DNA of 42,752 nt, from NCBI GenBank assembly GCA_027451805.1, contig DAIDIF010000078.1, positions 1 through 42,752 of the forward strand, read 5' to 3'. Below the pieces are notes generated by a model. The model was not told where the DNA came from, searched no databases, and saw only the letters and a program-made list of their open reading frames with translations. Of this stretch, positions 7,700 through 17,672 are shown one piece after another. Position numbers and translations under genes: made by a program. The DNA comes from Acidobacteriota bacterium. GTDB taxonomy: Bacteria; Acidobacteriota; Terriglobia; Terriglobales; SCQP01. Within the stretch, counting starts at the first letter, position 1, and the number at the start of each line of letters is the position of its first letter.

Positions 7700-8878
7700 T
7701 CAGCTTAGCGCGAGCGGGGTCTCGAGAAAATCGGCGAGCACGCGGTTGGCGAGCAAGCGGCCTTGGGCGGACAGGGCGATGCCGCCATGGCGGCGCTCCA
7801 GCAGGCCGTCGGCGAGGTGCTGCGCGGCGGCGGCGGCCTGTGTGGCTTCGTCCGGCTCGTGCGGCATGCCGACCCCAGCGTTGCGGCGCAAGCCGAGGAA
7901 GTAGCGCTCTTCGCGCTCCGCCTGCGGAGTCAGCCAAGTGGGCGCGCTGCGCGGCAGCCGGCCGGCGCGTAGCGGGGCGAGATAGGCCTCGAGCGTATCC
8001 GGGTTGGCGAAACGGCGCGGACGGGGGGCGGTGAGGAAGGAGTGGGCGTCGAGGCCGGCGCCCAGATAGGGCCGACGCAGCCAATAGCCCAGATTATGGC
8101 GGCTCTCGCCGCCGGGCCGGGCGAAGTTGGAAATCTCGTACTGCCGGATGCCGGCGGCTTCGAGGCGCTCGCAGGCGAGTTCGTAGGCGGCGGCGATAAA
8201 ATCGTCGCCGGGAACGGCGGCGGCGTGGTAGCGCGAACCCGAGGCCAGCACCTCCGCGCCCAGCCGGCTGTCGTCATCCACCTCAAGCATATATACCGAT
8301 ACGTGCGCCACCTCGGCTTCGAGCGCGGCGTCGAGCGTGGCCTGCCAGGAGGATTCGGTTTGATGGGGCAGGCCGGCGATGAGATCGAGATTGAGGTTGG
8401 CGATGCCGGCGGCGCGGGCGCGGGCCAGGTCGTCGCGCGCGGTGGCGGCGCGGTGCAGCCGGACGACGGCGCGCAACTCGGCATCGGCGAACGACTGCAC
8501 GCCCAGGCTGAGGCGGTTGACGCCGCCGGCTGCGAGCGCGTCGAGGCGCTCCGGCGGGAGAGTGCCGGGGGCGGCTTCGACGGTATGCTCGAGCCCGGGC
8601 GCAAGCGTGAAGTGATCGCCGATGGCCTGGAGAATACGGGCAAAGCCGGCGGCGGGCAGCAGGGTGGGCGTGCCGCCCCCCCAATAGATGCTGGTCAGCG
8701 TGGCGCCGGCGAGGCCGTCGGCGGCAGCGAGCGCGAGTTCCCGCGCCAGCAGTTCGCAGTATTCGGCGTAGCGCGCGGGCGCGAAGACCTGGCTGGCGAA
8801 GTTGCAGTAGGTGCACTTGCTGCGGCAGAACGGCACCGCCAGATAGAGGCCGAGCGCGGTGTCGCCGGCCGCGGTCAC
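7700..8878 (-). CDS. hemW: Radical SAM family heme chaperone HemW
   Basis: PFCRSKCTYCNFAS (CxxxCxxC), YWGGGTPTLL, SLGVQSF and QYEISNFARPGGESRHNLGYW. Confidence 0.93.
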   Translation of the reverse strand: MTAAGDTALGLYLAVPFCRSKCTYCNFASQVFAPARYAEYCELLARELALAAADGLAGATLTSIYWGGGTPTLLPAAGFARILQAIGDHFTLAPGLEHTVEAAPGTLPPERLDALAAGGVNRLSLGVQSFADAELRAVVRLHRAATARDDLARARAAGIANLNLDLIAGLPHQTESSWQATLDAALEAEVAHVSVYMLEVDDDSRLGAEVLASGSRYHAAAVPGDDFIAAAYELACERLEAAGIRQYEISNFARPGGESRHNLGYWLRRPYLGAGLDAHSFLTAPRPRRFANPDTLEAYLAPLRAGRLPRSAPTWLTPQAEREERYFLGLRRNAGVGMPHEPDEATQAAAAAQHLADGLLERRHGGIALSAQGRLLANRVLADFLETPLALS

Positions 8879-9885
8879 GCCAGGGCGGCAACCGAGGCGG
8901 CGCCGTAGGCCGCGAACCAGGGGGCGGCCGCTTCGAGGCTGCGGTTCACCGCCTCGATATTAGCGCGGCCCTGCGTCGCGAGCCACTGCTCGAAGGCGGC
9001 GAGACCCTGCTTGGCGTAGACCGCGATGCCGTCTTTCCAGGTGGCGCGGCCACAGAGCACGCCGTTGAAGCGCACGCCCGCCTCGGCGGCGAGTGCGAGG
9101 TTCAGATTGAACTCGGCGTTGCTGACACCGGCGCTGAGATAGATGAAGGGCTTGGTGGCAGCGGCGGCGGCGCGGCGATAGTGTTCGAGCGCCTCGGCGC
9201 GGGTGTAGGCGGTGGGGGCGGTGACGCCGGGCAGGCCGGCGACGAACTTGGCGTTCACCGGAATCTCCACCTTGAGCACATCCACGCCGTACGGCTCGCG
9301 GGTGAACTCGGCGATCGAGGCGCGCACGATCTCCGGCTTGCGGCGGGCATAGTCAACACCCTTTTCATCGCCGCCGGCGGGATCGTAACCCACAAATTCG
9401 AGGAAGAAGGGGATGTCGGCGGCGCGGCACTCGCCGCCAATGCGCTCGATGAAGGCGTGCTTGATGTCGTTGATCGCTTGGTCTTCGAACGGCGTGTAGT
9501 AGAGCAGCACCTTGACGCAATCGGCGCCGTCGGCCTGCAGCCGGCGCACCGACACATGCGGCAGCAGATCGGGCAGGCGGCCGGGCTGGGTGTTGTCGTA
9601 ACCGCTCTGCTCGTAGGCGAGCAGCAGGCCGGCGTTGCGGGCCCGGGCCTGGGCGGCGGGCAGGCCGAACTCGGGATCGAGCAGGATGGCGCTGGCAAAG
9701 GGCGTGAGCGCGCGGCTGACGGCCACCTTGAACTCCTCCATCATGGCGTCCGTGGCGGGTGCGCCCTTTTCCTTGGCCAGCGCCTTCTGCAGGCTGCCGC
9801 GCTGATCCATGGCCGCGGCGGCGATGACGCCGCGGGCGTCGGCGACCGCGTTGAGGCCTTTGAGCTTGCCGGGAGTGAGTTTCAT
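8875..9885 (-). CDS. lacD: Tagatose-1,6-bisphosphate aldolase-like (LacD family) class I aldolase
   Basis: AMDQRGSLQKAL, LLDPEFGLPAA, DCVKVLLYYTPFE and VDVLKVEIPVNAKFV. Confidence 0.85.
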   Translation of the reverse strand: MKLTPGKLKGLNAVADARGVIAAAAMDQRGSLQKALAKEKGAPATDAMMEEFKVAVSRALTPFASAILLDPEFGLPAAQARARNAGLLLAYEQSGYDNTQPGRLPDLLPHVSVRRLQADGADCVKVLLYYTPFEDQAINDIKHAFIERIGGECRAADIPFFLEFVGYDPAGGDEKGVDYARRKPEIVRASIAEFTREPYGVDVLKVEIPVNAKFVAGLPGVTAPTAYTRAEALEHYRRAAAAATKPFIYLSAGVSNAEFNLNLALAAEAGVRFNGVLCGRATWKDGIAVYAKQGLAAFEQWLATQGRANIEAVNRSLEAAAPWFAAYGAASVAALA

Positions 9886-9912
9886 ATTGTTCTCGCTTGC
9901 GGAACGCTAGGC

Positions 9913-12303
9913 TTAGTTTATCGCCACCTCGAAATCCTGGCCCTGCCAGCGGCCGTCGGCGGCGTAGCGGAAGGTGAACTTCAGCGGCGCGGCCTGGGCG
10001 GGCGCCAAGGCCACATCCGCATACTCGAAGCCGCAGGGAGTGGGGGTGGAGCGCAGTTCCTCCACCGTCGCCCAGCCGTCGCGGCTGAAGTGCAAAAAGA
10101 AGGCGGCTTCCAGCTGCAGGCGCAGAGTCGCGCCGCGAGCCACGCGCTGCACCTGGCGGTTGAGCTTCCAGATCTCCAGCGGCAGGCGGCGGCGGGAGGA
10201 GCGGTAGCGCTCGGCCACCGCGGGAATGAGGTCGAAGACGGCGCCGTCGGCGACCGAGCGCAGCAGCCGGATGTACTCGGCGTGGGCCCACATCAGCGGC
10301 ATGGCGGAGCCGCTGGGGCGGCCGAAGTAGAGAAACTGAGCGGGCAGATCGGGCAGGTCCCAGATCTGCTCGGGGAGCAGGTTGAGGTGGTTGGCGAGCT
10401 GCTCCATGGCGCGCACGTAGGGCGCCACGTCGCGGCCGGCGGCGAGCTCGTAATGCGCGCGCTCGCCGGTGAGCAGCGGCCAGGCGCCGCCGCGGCCCCA
10501 CCCGCTGTAAGCCTCGCCGTCGGGATGCTGGCCGTAGCCGTCGTGGTTATAGCGGCGCCAGCACGGGCCGAAGGGAGTATTGGATTTCAGCACCGCGTCC
10601 ACCACGCGCAGCGAATCCTCGATCAGCGGATCGCCGGCGGCGCGAATGCCGTAGCGCACCAGCTCGAGGAAGCCCGCATCCACGATATCGCGGGCGGGAA
10701 AATCGGCGCGCTCGCCCGGGGCGCGGTTGGCGATGCGCAGGGTGGCGCTGTTGGGATCCTCATCGCCGCCCACGCCCAGGAGCGGCGAGGGATTGATGCG
10801 GATGTAATGGCGGGGAACGCCGGCGAGCAGCGCGCCTTCACTGGTGACGGTCCAGGCCTCGAGATGGCTTTCGAGAAAGTCGGCGTACTCGAGAGCGAGA
10901 TGGCTGAGTTGCTCATCGCCGTGGGCGCGGGCGATCTCGGCGGCGCACACCAGGCCGGCGATGTGGGCGGCGAGGCTGGAGGGCGAGTAGCCGCCGGCCT
11001 CTTCCCAACGCTCCTCCTGGGTGGCAGGGCCGTGGCGCATGAGATAGCCGGCGGCGCGCGCGACCATGGGATAGGCATCGATGCCGTTGAGCGCGCCGTG
11101 GCGCCGCAGGCGCCAGGCGAGCAGGATGGGGAAGGCGACTTCGTCCAGCTGCACGCCGCTCCAGTAGGGCGTGCCATTGAGCCAGAAGTTCTGGGCGAAG
11201 CCGCCGTCGGGATGCTGCGAGGCGGCGAGGTAGAGCAGGGCGCGGCGGGCGGTGGCGTGATCGCCGCTGGCGAGCAGGCCGCTGGCGCTGTTGACCAGGT
11301 CGCGGGTCCAGACCAGGTGGTAGCCGCCGAGATCCTCATCGCCCTTGGTCTCGCCCCAGGGGATGGAGAGCGAGGCGATGAGGGCGCCGGGATAGGTTTT
11401 GTCCTCGTGGGCCAGCAGCAGGCTGACGCTGCGGTGGTAGAGATTGCCGCCGTCCTGGGCGTGGGCTTCGAGCGGCAGGCGGTGCTCGGCGGTGCGGCGC
11501 CACTGCTCCACGAAGTGGGTGCGCACCCCCTCGAACGGTGGGTCGAGCGACTGCATCAGGGCGTTGACGGCGGCTTCGCGCGCGTTGCCGAAGGCCAGCC
11601 CGAGGGTGAACTCGCGCGTGTGGCTGAGGTCGAGCTCGGCGCAGAGGGCGACGTTGCCGTCGGAGGCGCGCTGAAAGGCGAAGGTGGGATGCAGGTGCGC
11701 GGCGAGATCGCTCCAGCCGTCGCTGGCGCCGACGTAGCCGGCCGAGGCGTAATGCAGCGGCACGGTCGCGGCGATCGCCATCCAGGTGGAGTCGCGGTGG
11801 GCATAGAGCACGGTGCGGCCGACGGCCTCGCCGATCTCGGCGCAGTTGTGCGAACCGATGCCGTCGAGATGCGGCGCGCAGAGCACGAACAGGCGCAGGC
11901 TGTGGCTCAGCGGGGGCGCGACCTCGACCCGGGTATGGAGCAGGACGCTGCTGAGATGGGGGTCGGCGATCAGCTCCTTGTGAATGCGGAAGCGCCCCTG
12001 GCGGTCGGAGGTGACGATGCGGAAGCCGAGCGCCAGCGGATCCATGACCTCGACCCGGGAGTCGCAATCGCGGCGCTCGCCCTGGAAGAAGGTGGCGCCG
12101 TCGGTGAGGAGGAACTGCAGGTCGCGGACCTGGGGCCGGTCCACCGTGGGGTAATAGATTTCGGTGAGCGTGCCCTGCGCCAGCGTGAACCAAAGGCGGC
12201 TGCCGGCGGAGTAGGCGGTGCCGATGGCGTCCTTGGCGCCGCGGGTCCAGCGGGCGGGAATACCGGGCGCGCCAAAGGCTTCGGACGGTTGCGAATCGGA
12301 CAT
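9913..12303 (-). CDS. Glycoside hydrolase family 15 protein (glucoamylase/glucodextranase-like)
   Basis: RLWFTLAQGTLTEIYYPTVDRPQVRDLQFLLTDG, GYHLVWTRDLVNSASGLLA and NFWLNGTPYWSGVQLDEVAFPILLAWRL. SD CAGGAGG upstream of the ATG at 12303. Confidence 0.9.
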   Translation of the reverse strand: MSDSQPSEAFGAPGIPARWTRGAKDAIGTAYSAGSRLWFTLAQGTLTEIYYPTVDRPQVRDLQFLLTDGATFFQGERRDCDSRVEVMDPLALGFRIVTSDRQGRFRIHKELIADPHLSSVLLHTRVEVAPPLSHSLRLFVLCAPHLDGIGSHNCAEIGEAVGRTVLYAHRDSTWMAIAATVPLHYASAGYVGASDGWSDLAAHLHPTFAFQRASDGNVALCAELDLSHTREFTLGLAFGNAREAAVNALMQSLDPPFEGVRTHFVEQWRRTAEHRLPLEAHAQDGGNLYHRSVSLLLAHEDKTYPGALIASLSIPWGETKGDEDLGGYHLVWTRDLVNSASGLLASGDHATARRALLYLAASQHPDGGFAQNFWLNGTPYWSGVQLDEVAFPILLAWRLRRHGALNGIDAYPMVARAAGYLMRHGPATQEERWEEAGGYSPSSLAAHIAGLVCAAEIARAHGDEQLSHLALEYADFLESHLEAWTVTSEGALLAGVPRHYIRINPSPLLGVGGDEDPNSATLRIANRAPGERADFPARDIVDAGFLELVRYGIRAAGDPLIEDSLRVVDAVLKSNTPFGPCWRRYNHDGYGQHPDGEAYSGWGRGGAWPLLTGERAHYELAAGRDVAPYVRAMEQLANHLNLLPEQIWDLPDLPAQFLYFGRPSGSAMPLMWAHAEYIRLLRSVADGAVFDLIPAVAERYRSSRRRLPLEIWKLNRQVQRVARGATLRLQLEAAFFLHFSRDGWATVEELRSTPTPCGFEYADVALAPAQAAPLKFTFRYAADGRWQGQDFEVAIN

Positions 12304-12364
12304 GGGTGGGGCGGGCCTCCTGGGAATCAAACCACTGGAACCGGTTTCCTCATGCAGCGCCACG

Positions 12365-13498
12365 CTAGGGCTGCAGTTCGCCGTGGAGAAGCTCAATGAT
12401 GCGGTCGCGCCGGATGACGCCGCGGACGCTGCCATTGCTGAGGACGGGGAGCTGGCCGACGTTGCTCTCCACCATCTTGCGCAGGGCGGAGGGGAGGCCT
12501 TCGCTGGGATCCACGGTGGCCATCTTCCCCCGCGGCACCATGACGTCGCGCACCAGGGTGGTGCCCCAGTGCTCGCGCGGCACGCGCGACAGGTCGGCGG
12601 GGGTAACGATGCCGAGCAGGGCATCGTCGGCGTCCATGACCAGGCTGGCGCGGAAATTGTTGTGCACGGCAAGGTCACTGATAAAGGCTTCCAGGTTGAC
12701 GTCGGGCGCGACGCGGGCGAAGAAGGGGGTTTCGAGGTCGCCCACGGTGAAGCGCCCCAGCGCGGACTGGATCTCGGTCTGGCGCCAGCTCTGCTGCGCG
12801 GCGGAGAGCAGGAACCAGCCGATGAAGGCGAGCCAGAGACCGCTGAGGGGGGCGCCAGCGAAGAACTCGAGCACACCGATGAGGATGAACCCCATGGCGC
12901 ACGCCTTGCCCACGTTGGTGGCCCAGCGCGTGGACTTGACGAAGTCTTTGTTGGCGCTCCAAATGATGGCGCGCAACACGCGGCCGCCGTCCAGCGGAAA
13001 TCCCGGGATGAGGTTGAAGACCGCGAGCAGGAGATTGATGTAGCCCAGCCAGGCGAGCACCGCAAACAGCGGCTGGTGGGTGCTGCCCAGCCGCCCCAGG
13101 CCGTCGCATACCGCGCCGATGACGATGCTGGCGAACGGGCCGGCGATGGCGATGCGGAACTCGGTGCCGGCGTCGTCGGGCTCGCGCGTCAGCTCGCTGA
13201 CACCGCCGAAGACGAAAAGCGTGATGGTATGCACCGGCAGGCCGTGGGCGCGGGCCACCAGACTGTGGGCGAGCTCGTGCGCCACCACGGAGGCGAAAAA
13301 CAGCGCCGTCGTCACGATGGCGGCAAAAACGACCACGCCCTGGGTCCAGCCGGGGTTGAGCTGGCGGAAGTACTCCGCCAGCGTGACCCCGATCAGCACC
13401 AGGATGATCAGCCAACTGACGTCGAAGACGACGTCAATGCCGGCGATCCGCGCCAGGCGGCGGCTGGTGGTGCGTGCGGGCCGAGGCATGGTTCCCAT
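12365..13498 (-). CDS. Site-2 protease family (M50) membrane metalloprotease with C-terminal CBS domains
   Basis: HELAHSLVARAHGLPV zinc motif (HExxH), NLIPGFPLDGGRVLRAI, and C-terminal CBS-like repeats. Confidence 0.9.
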   Translation of the reverse strand: MGTMPRPARTTSRRLARIAGIDVVFDVSWLIILVLIGVTLAEYFRQLNPGWTQGVVVFAAIVTTALFFASVVAHELAHSLVARAHGLPVHTITLFVFGGVSELTREPDDAGTEFRIAIAGPFASIVIGAVCDGLGRLGSTHQPLFAVLAWLGYINLLLAVFNLIPGFPLDGGRVLRAIIWSANKDFVKSTRWATNVGKACAMGFILIGVLEFFAGAPLSGLWLAFIGWFLLSAAQQSWRQTEIQSALGRFTVGDLETPFFARVAPDVNLEAFISDLAVHNNFRASLVMDADDALLGIVTPADLSRVPREHWGTTLVRDVMVPRGKMATVDPSEGLPSALRKMVESNVGQLPVLSNGSVRGVIRRDRIIELLHGELQP

Positions 13499-13556
13499 CC
13501 ATTATCCCCCGGAGGAGGCACGGCGCGCCTGGGGTAGGATGTTGGGGACACCGCCT

Positions 13557-14276
13557 ATGAGCACCTCGTCGCCCGCCATGCCCTCCCCGGTCCAGCACTC
13601 CGAGCACCATTTCACCGGCAGCGCGCGCCTGCGCGACCTGGTGATCGGCATGTCGGACGGGCTGACCGTGCCCTTCGCGTTGGCGGCGGGGCTGAGCGGG
13701 GCCGCCGTGGCGACGCGGGTGGTGGTGACCGCCGGGCTGGCCGAGATCGCCGCCGGGTCCATCGCGATGGGACTGGGCGGTTACCTGGCCGCACGCAGCG
13801 ACGCCGAGCATTATGCCAGCGAGCTGGAGCGCGAGGAGCGCGAGATCGTCGAGCGGCCGGACGACGAGCGCCGGGAAGTGGCCGAGATCCTGCAGCAGTA
13901 CGGCATGAGCGCGCATGAGAGCACGGCGCTGGTGGCGGGCATGGCGCAGCGGCCGGCGGCCTGGCGCGACTTCATGATGCGCTTCGAGCTCGGGCTGGAG
14001 GCGCCGGAACCGGGGCGGGCGGTGGCGAGCGCGACGACCATCGCGGCGGCCTATATCGCCGGCGGGATGATCCCGCTGGGACCCTACTTTGCGCCCGTGG
14101 CGCTGGCCACCGCGCTGAAGATCTCGATCGCGGTGACCGGAACGGCGCTGCTGCTGTTCGGCTATGTCAAGGGGCGGTTCACCGGGGCGCCCCCGGTCCG
14201 CGCCGCGCTGCAGACGGCGCTGATCGGCGGCGTGGCGGCGGCGGCGGCGTTCGCGCTGGCGCGGGTCATCTCTTGA
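13557..14276 (+). CDS. VIT1/CCC1 family transporter
   Basis: RDLVIGMSDGLTVPFALAAGLSGA, AEIAAGSIAMGLGGYLAARSDAEHY and AYIAGGMIPLGPYF. Confidence 0.9.
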   Translation: MSTSSPAMPSPVQHSEHHFTGSARLRDLVIGMSDGLTVPFALAAGLSGAAVATRVVVTAGLAEIAAGSIAMGLGGYLAARSDAEHYASELEREEREIVERPDDERREVAEILQQYGMSAHESTALVAGMAQRPAAWRDFMMRFELGLEAPEPGRAVASATTIAAAYIAGGMIPLGPYFAPVALATALKISIAVTGTALLLFGYVKGRFTGAPPVRAALQTALIGGVAAAAAFALARVIS

Positions 14277-15202
14277 CCGCGGCGCGCGAGTTTCGTTCCG
14301 GATTTGTCAGCTTGGTGGGGCGGCCGAACACCGGCAAGAGCACGCTGGTGAACGCCTTGGTGGGGCGCAAGATCGCCGCCGTGACCCCCCATCCGCAGAC
14401 CACGCGCACCCATCTGCTGGGCATCGTGTCGCGCCCGGAGGGGCAGATCGTCCTGGTGGACACCCCCGGCGCCCACCGCGGGCGCGGGCCGCTGGCGCGG
14501 GCGCTGCTGCGCAGCCTGCGCGCCGGCCTGGAGGGGCGCGATCTGGCGCTGTTTCTGGTGGACGCGCATCGCGCCTGGGGCGCCGAAGACGAGATGGCGC
14601 TCGACCTGCTGCGCGGCCCGGCGGACGCCCCCGCCTTGCCGGTGTTCCTGGTGCTGAACAAGGTGGACCTGCTGCCCTCGCCCGAGGCGGCGCTGCCGAT
14701 CCTGGAGCGCTTGCGCGCCCAGTACGCTTTCGCCGAGGCAATCGTGATCTCGGCCCTGAAGCAGCGCAACCTCGACCGCCTGACCCAGCTCATGTGGGAG
14801 CGCATGCCGGTGGGCGAGCCCTATTTCCCCGCCGGGCAGACCACCGACCAGCCCGAGCGGTTCTGGATTTCCGAGGTCATCCGCGAGCAGGCGATGCTGC
14901 TCACACGCGAAGAGGTGCCGCACGCGCTGGCGGTGCGCATCGAAGGCGACCGCCAGCGCGCGCGGGCGGCGGGCCCGCTGCGCCTGATTCAGGCGGCGCT
15001 GGTGTGCGAGCGGCCGGGGCAGAAGGCGATCCTGGTGGGCAAGGGCGGGGAGATGATCCGGCGGATCGGGATCGAATCCCGCCGCCAGCTCGAGGCGGAG
15101 CTGGGCGTGGCCGTGCATTTGGAGCTGTACGTGGTGGTGCGGGCGGAGTGGAGGGAAAATCCGCGCGCGATCGCCGGGCTGGACTTTCGCCAGGAGGGGT
15201 AA
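14273..15202 (+). CDS. era: GTPase Era
   Basis: VGRPNTGKSTLVNALVG, DTPGAHRG, NKVDLL and C-terminal KH domain (ILVGKGGEMIRRIGIESRRQLE). TTG start overlaps the upstream TGA. Confidence 0.93.
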   Translation: MTAAREFRSGFVSLVGRPNTGKSTLVNALVGRKIAAVTPHPQTTRTHLLGIVSRPEGQIVLVDTPGAHRGRGPLARALLRSLRAGLEGRDLALFLVDAHRAWGAEDEMALDLLRGPADAPALPVFLVLNKVDLLPSPEAALPILERLRAQYAFAEAIVISALKQRNLDRLTQLMWERMPVGEPYFPAGQTTDQPERFWISEVIREQAMLLTREEVPHALAVRIEGDRQRARAAGPLRLIQAALVCERPGQKAILVGKGGEMIRRIGIESRRQLEAELGVAVHLELYVVVRAEWRENPRAIAGLDFRQEG

Positions 15203-15229
15203 AGGGCCGCCCCTGCTAGAATTTCGGCT

Positions 15230-15703
15230 ATGAAATGCCCCTTTTGCGGCCACCCCGAGGACCGCGTGGTTGACTCGCGCGAGAGCAAGGAGGGAGAGGC
15301 GATCCGGCGGCGGCGCGAGTGCGCCGCGTGCGGCAAGCGATTCACGACCTACGAGCGCCTGGACGAAATCCCCTACATGGTGGTCAAGAAGGACGGACGG
15401 CGCGAGAAGTTCGAGCGGCAGAAGGTGCTGACCGGGCTGCTGCACGCGGCGGAGAAACGGCCGATTTCGATGACCCAGCTTGAGGCGATCGTGAACGAAG
15501 TGGAAACCCAGATTGTCGACTCGCCCGAGCGGGAGATCAGCACGCGCGACATCGGGCAGTTGGTGATGGACCGCCTGCGGCAACTCGACAAGGTGGCGTA
15601 TGTGCGGTTCGCGTCGGTGTACATGGATTTCAAGGACGTGAACGAATTTCTGCGCGAGCTGAACCGGCTAATGCAGCCGCGGGATGCAACCTCAAAAAAT
15701 TGA
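15230..15703 (+). CDS. nrdR: Transcriptional repressor NrdR
   Basis: [43 protein letters not shown] zinc ribbon plus ATP-cone region. Confidence 0.97.
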   Translation: MKCPFCGHPEDRVVDSRESKEGEAIRRRRECAACGKRFTTYERLDEIPYMVVKKDGRREKFERQKVLTGLLHAAEKRPISMTQLEAIVNEVETQIVDSPEREISTRDIGQLVMDRLRQLDKVAYVRFASVYMDFKDVNEFLRELNRLMQPRDATSKN

Positions 15704-15715
15704 TGGAACATCCCA

Positions 15716-15736
15716 CCCTGGGGGCAGACCCCAGGG
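15716..15736 (+). promoter_or_regulatory. Hairpin (8-bp stem CCCTGGGG/CCCCAGGG, 5-nt loop) overlapping the SD of the SYLF gene
   Basis: Read directly. The 3' arm overlaps AGGGAGG, located 6 nt before ATG 15746. Confidence 0.55.
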
Positions 15737-15745
15737 AGGACGAGT

Positions 15746-16519
15746 ATGCCGGGAGCGTGGGCGGGGCCGAGGCGGGCGATAGGGCTGGCGGCGGCGCTGC
15801 TGGCGATGGGCATGGCCGGGGCGGCGCAGCCGGGCGCGAGCACCAGCAACAAGTCAGACGACATCGCGCGGCTCAACGCCGCGACGCGCGTGTTTGAGCA
15901 GGTCATGGCGACACCCGACCGGGCGATCCCGCAGGAAATTCTGGAGCACGCCACCTGCATCGCGATCATTCCCGGCGAAAAGAAGGGCGCGTTTCTGGTG
16001 GGCGCCAACTACGGCAAGGGCGTGGCGGTGTGCCGCCACACCACCAGTTCGCCCTGGGGCCCGCCGCTGTTCGTCACCATCGGCGGCGGCAGCTACGGGT
16101 TCCAGATCGGCGTGCAATCGAGCGACATCGTCATGGTCTTCGGCAACCGCTCGCAGCTTGACAGCCTGCTGAGCAGCAAGTTCCGCATCGGGGCGGACGC
16201 CTCGGCGGCGGCCGGCCCGGTGGGCCGCCACGTGGCCGCGGGCACCGACATCAAGCTGAACTCGCAGATTCTGACCTACGGGCGCAGCAAGGGGGCCTTC
16301 GCCGGGGTCAGCGTCAGCGGCGCCGTGGTCCAGCCGGATACCAGCGGCAACAAGGCCATGTACGGCGACACCGGCTACAACGTGGACCGGGTGCTGAGCG
16401 GAAACGGGGTCCCGGTGCCGGCGGAGGCCCAACCGCTGATTCGCGCGTTGACGACGAACACCACCACGGCGCCGGTGAAGCCGAAGCCGCCGGCGAAGAG
16501 GAAGGGCGGCGGGACGTAG
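15746..16519 (+). CDS. Secreted lipid-binding SYLF domain protein (YSC84 family)
   Basis: IPGEKKGAFLVGANYGKGVAVCR, FVTIGGGSYGFQIGVQSSDIVMVF and SKGAFAGVSVSGAVVQPD. N-terminal signal peptide. Confidence 0.88.
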   Translation: MPGAWAGPRRAIGLAAALLAMGMAGAAQPGASTSNKSDDIARLNAATRVFEQVMATPDRAIPQEILEHATCIAIIPGEKKGAFLVGANYGKGVAVCRHTTSSPWGPPLFVTIGGGSYGFQIGVQSSDIVMVFGNRSQLDSLLSSKFRIGADASAAAGPVGRHVAAGTDIKLNSQILTYGRSKGAFAGVSVSGAVVQPDTSGNKAMYGDTGYNVDRVLSGNGVPVPAEAQPLIRALTTNTTTAPVKPKPPAKRKGGGT

Positions 16520-16535
16520 CGCGACGATCGCGCTA
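16517..16535. terminator. Perfect inverted repeat TAGCGCGA-CGA-TCGCGCTA shared by two convergent genes
   Basis: Both outer trinucleotides are the stop codons (TAG on each strand) of the SYLF gene and thiO. No T-tract. Confidence 0.5.
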
Positions 16536-17627
16536 GCGCGGCGCCGCGGCCCGATCCGGCGCGAACGGCCGTAGGTCGAGCGCGGTGGTGAGCCGGCCCT
16601 TGGCAATGGCGCTGGCCACGATCTTGGCGGTGATGGGGGCGAGCAAAATGCCGTCGCGGAAGTGCCCGGTGGCGAGCCAGTAGCCCGGGCATGAGGTCGG
16701 GCCGAGGAACGGCAAATCGTCGGGCGATCCGGGGCGGAAGCCGGCCCAGGTCTCTTCCAGTTCGGCCTGCGCGAGGGCGGGCACAAGCGCTTCCGCGCGC
16801 CGGCGCAGGCCGGCGACCACGGCGGCATCTACGGAGGGATCGAAACCGCAGTCTTCCAGCGTGGCGCCGGCCAGAACACGGCCATCGCCTCTGGGCACGA
16901 GGTAGACGCCTTCCCCGGCGATGACGTGGCGCAGCGGCGGGGCGTTGCGCAAGGAGAACATCTGGCCTTTGCGCGGACGCACCGGCGCGGGCGCGGGCGC
17001 GGCGATGGCTCCCGCCCAGGCGCCGGCGCAGTTGACCACCACCGGAGCGGCGAAGCGCCCGACGGAGGTTTCGACCGCCAGGCCGTGCGCGGAAGGCGCG
17101 ACCGCCGCGACGCGGACGTGTTCGCGCACCTCGACGCCGCTCTGGCGCAGCGCCGCGAGCAAAACGTCGCCGAGCGCGCGGTTATCCACACTGTGGTCCC
17201 CGCCGATGCGCCACACCTCGCCGGCGAAATGCAGGCCGGGCTCGAGTTCGGCGGCAGCTTCGGCTGACATCGCTTCCCAACCTTGGAGCGCCGGCGCGGG
17301 AGCGGGATGCGCCGGGGAGGCTAGGAAGAGCGTCCCGGAGGGGCGGTAGCCGGCGCTGCGGCCGGTTTCGCGCTCGAGTTCCGCGACCCAGACCGGGTAG
17401 AGGCGGGCGGCGGCGATGGCCAGCGGGCGCAGGGCGCGGTCGGCGGTGCGGTAGGCGGCCAGCATGCCGGCGCCGGCCCAGGAGGCCTGGCGCGCGGCGG
17501 TGGCGGCTTCGAGCACGAGCGGGCGCAAACCGCGGGCGCGCAGGTCGCGCGCGAGCGCCAGGCCGATGAGCCCGGCGCCGATGACGATGGCGTCGGCGGG
17601 CGTGCCGGCGGAAGCGGAAGGGCCCAT
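16533..17627 (-). CDS. thiO: Glycine oxidase ThiO-like FAD-dependent oxidoreductase
   Basis: VIGAGLIGLALARDL dinucleotide-binding motif, ASWAGAGML, RPRKGQMFSL and ETWAGFRPGSPDDLPFLG. Confidence 0.88.
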   Translation of the reverse strand: MGPSASAGTPADAIVIGAGLIGLALARDLRARGLRPLVLEAATAARQASWAGAGMLAAYRTADRALRPLAIAAARLYPVWVAELERETGRSAGYRPSGTLFLASPAHPAPAPALQGWEAMSAEAAAELEPGLHFAGEVWRIGGDHSVDNRALGDVLLAALRQSGVEVREHVRVAAVAPSAHGLAVETSVGRFAAPVVVNCAGAWAGAIAAPAPAPVRPRKGQMFSLRNAPPLRHVIAGEGVYLVPRGDGRVLAGATLEDCGFDPSVDAAVVAGLRRRAEALVPALAQAELEETWAGFRPGSPDDLPFLGPTSCPGYWLATGHFRDGILLAPITAKIVASAIAKGRLTTALDLRPFAPDRAAAPR

Positions 17628-17672
17628 GGTCCATTATTGCGTGAACCCGGATGCTACGATGGGGTGCTGAGC

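Noticed and set aside
12338-12350. ggaaccggtttcc near-palindrome upstream of the GH15 gene
   Set aside because: Short, GC-typical and single. No second site or promoter context to support an operator.
9181-12399. 1072-aa plus-strand ORF antisense to the lacD-like and GH15 genes
   Set aside because: Gly/Ala/Val-rich composition with no motifs. Antisense artefact of GC-rich codon usage.
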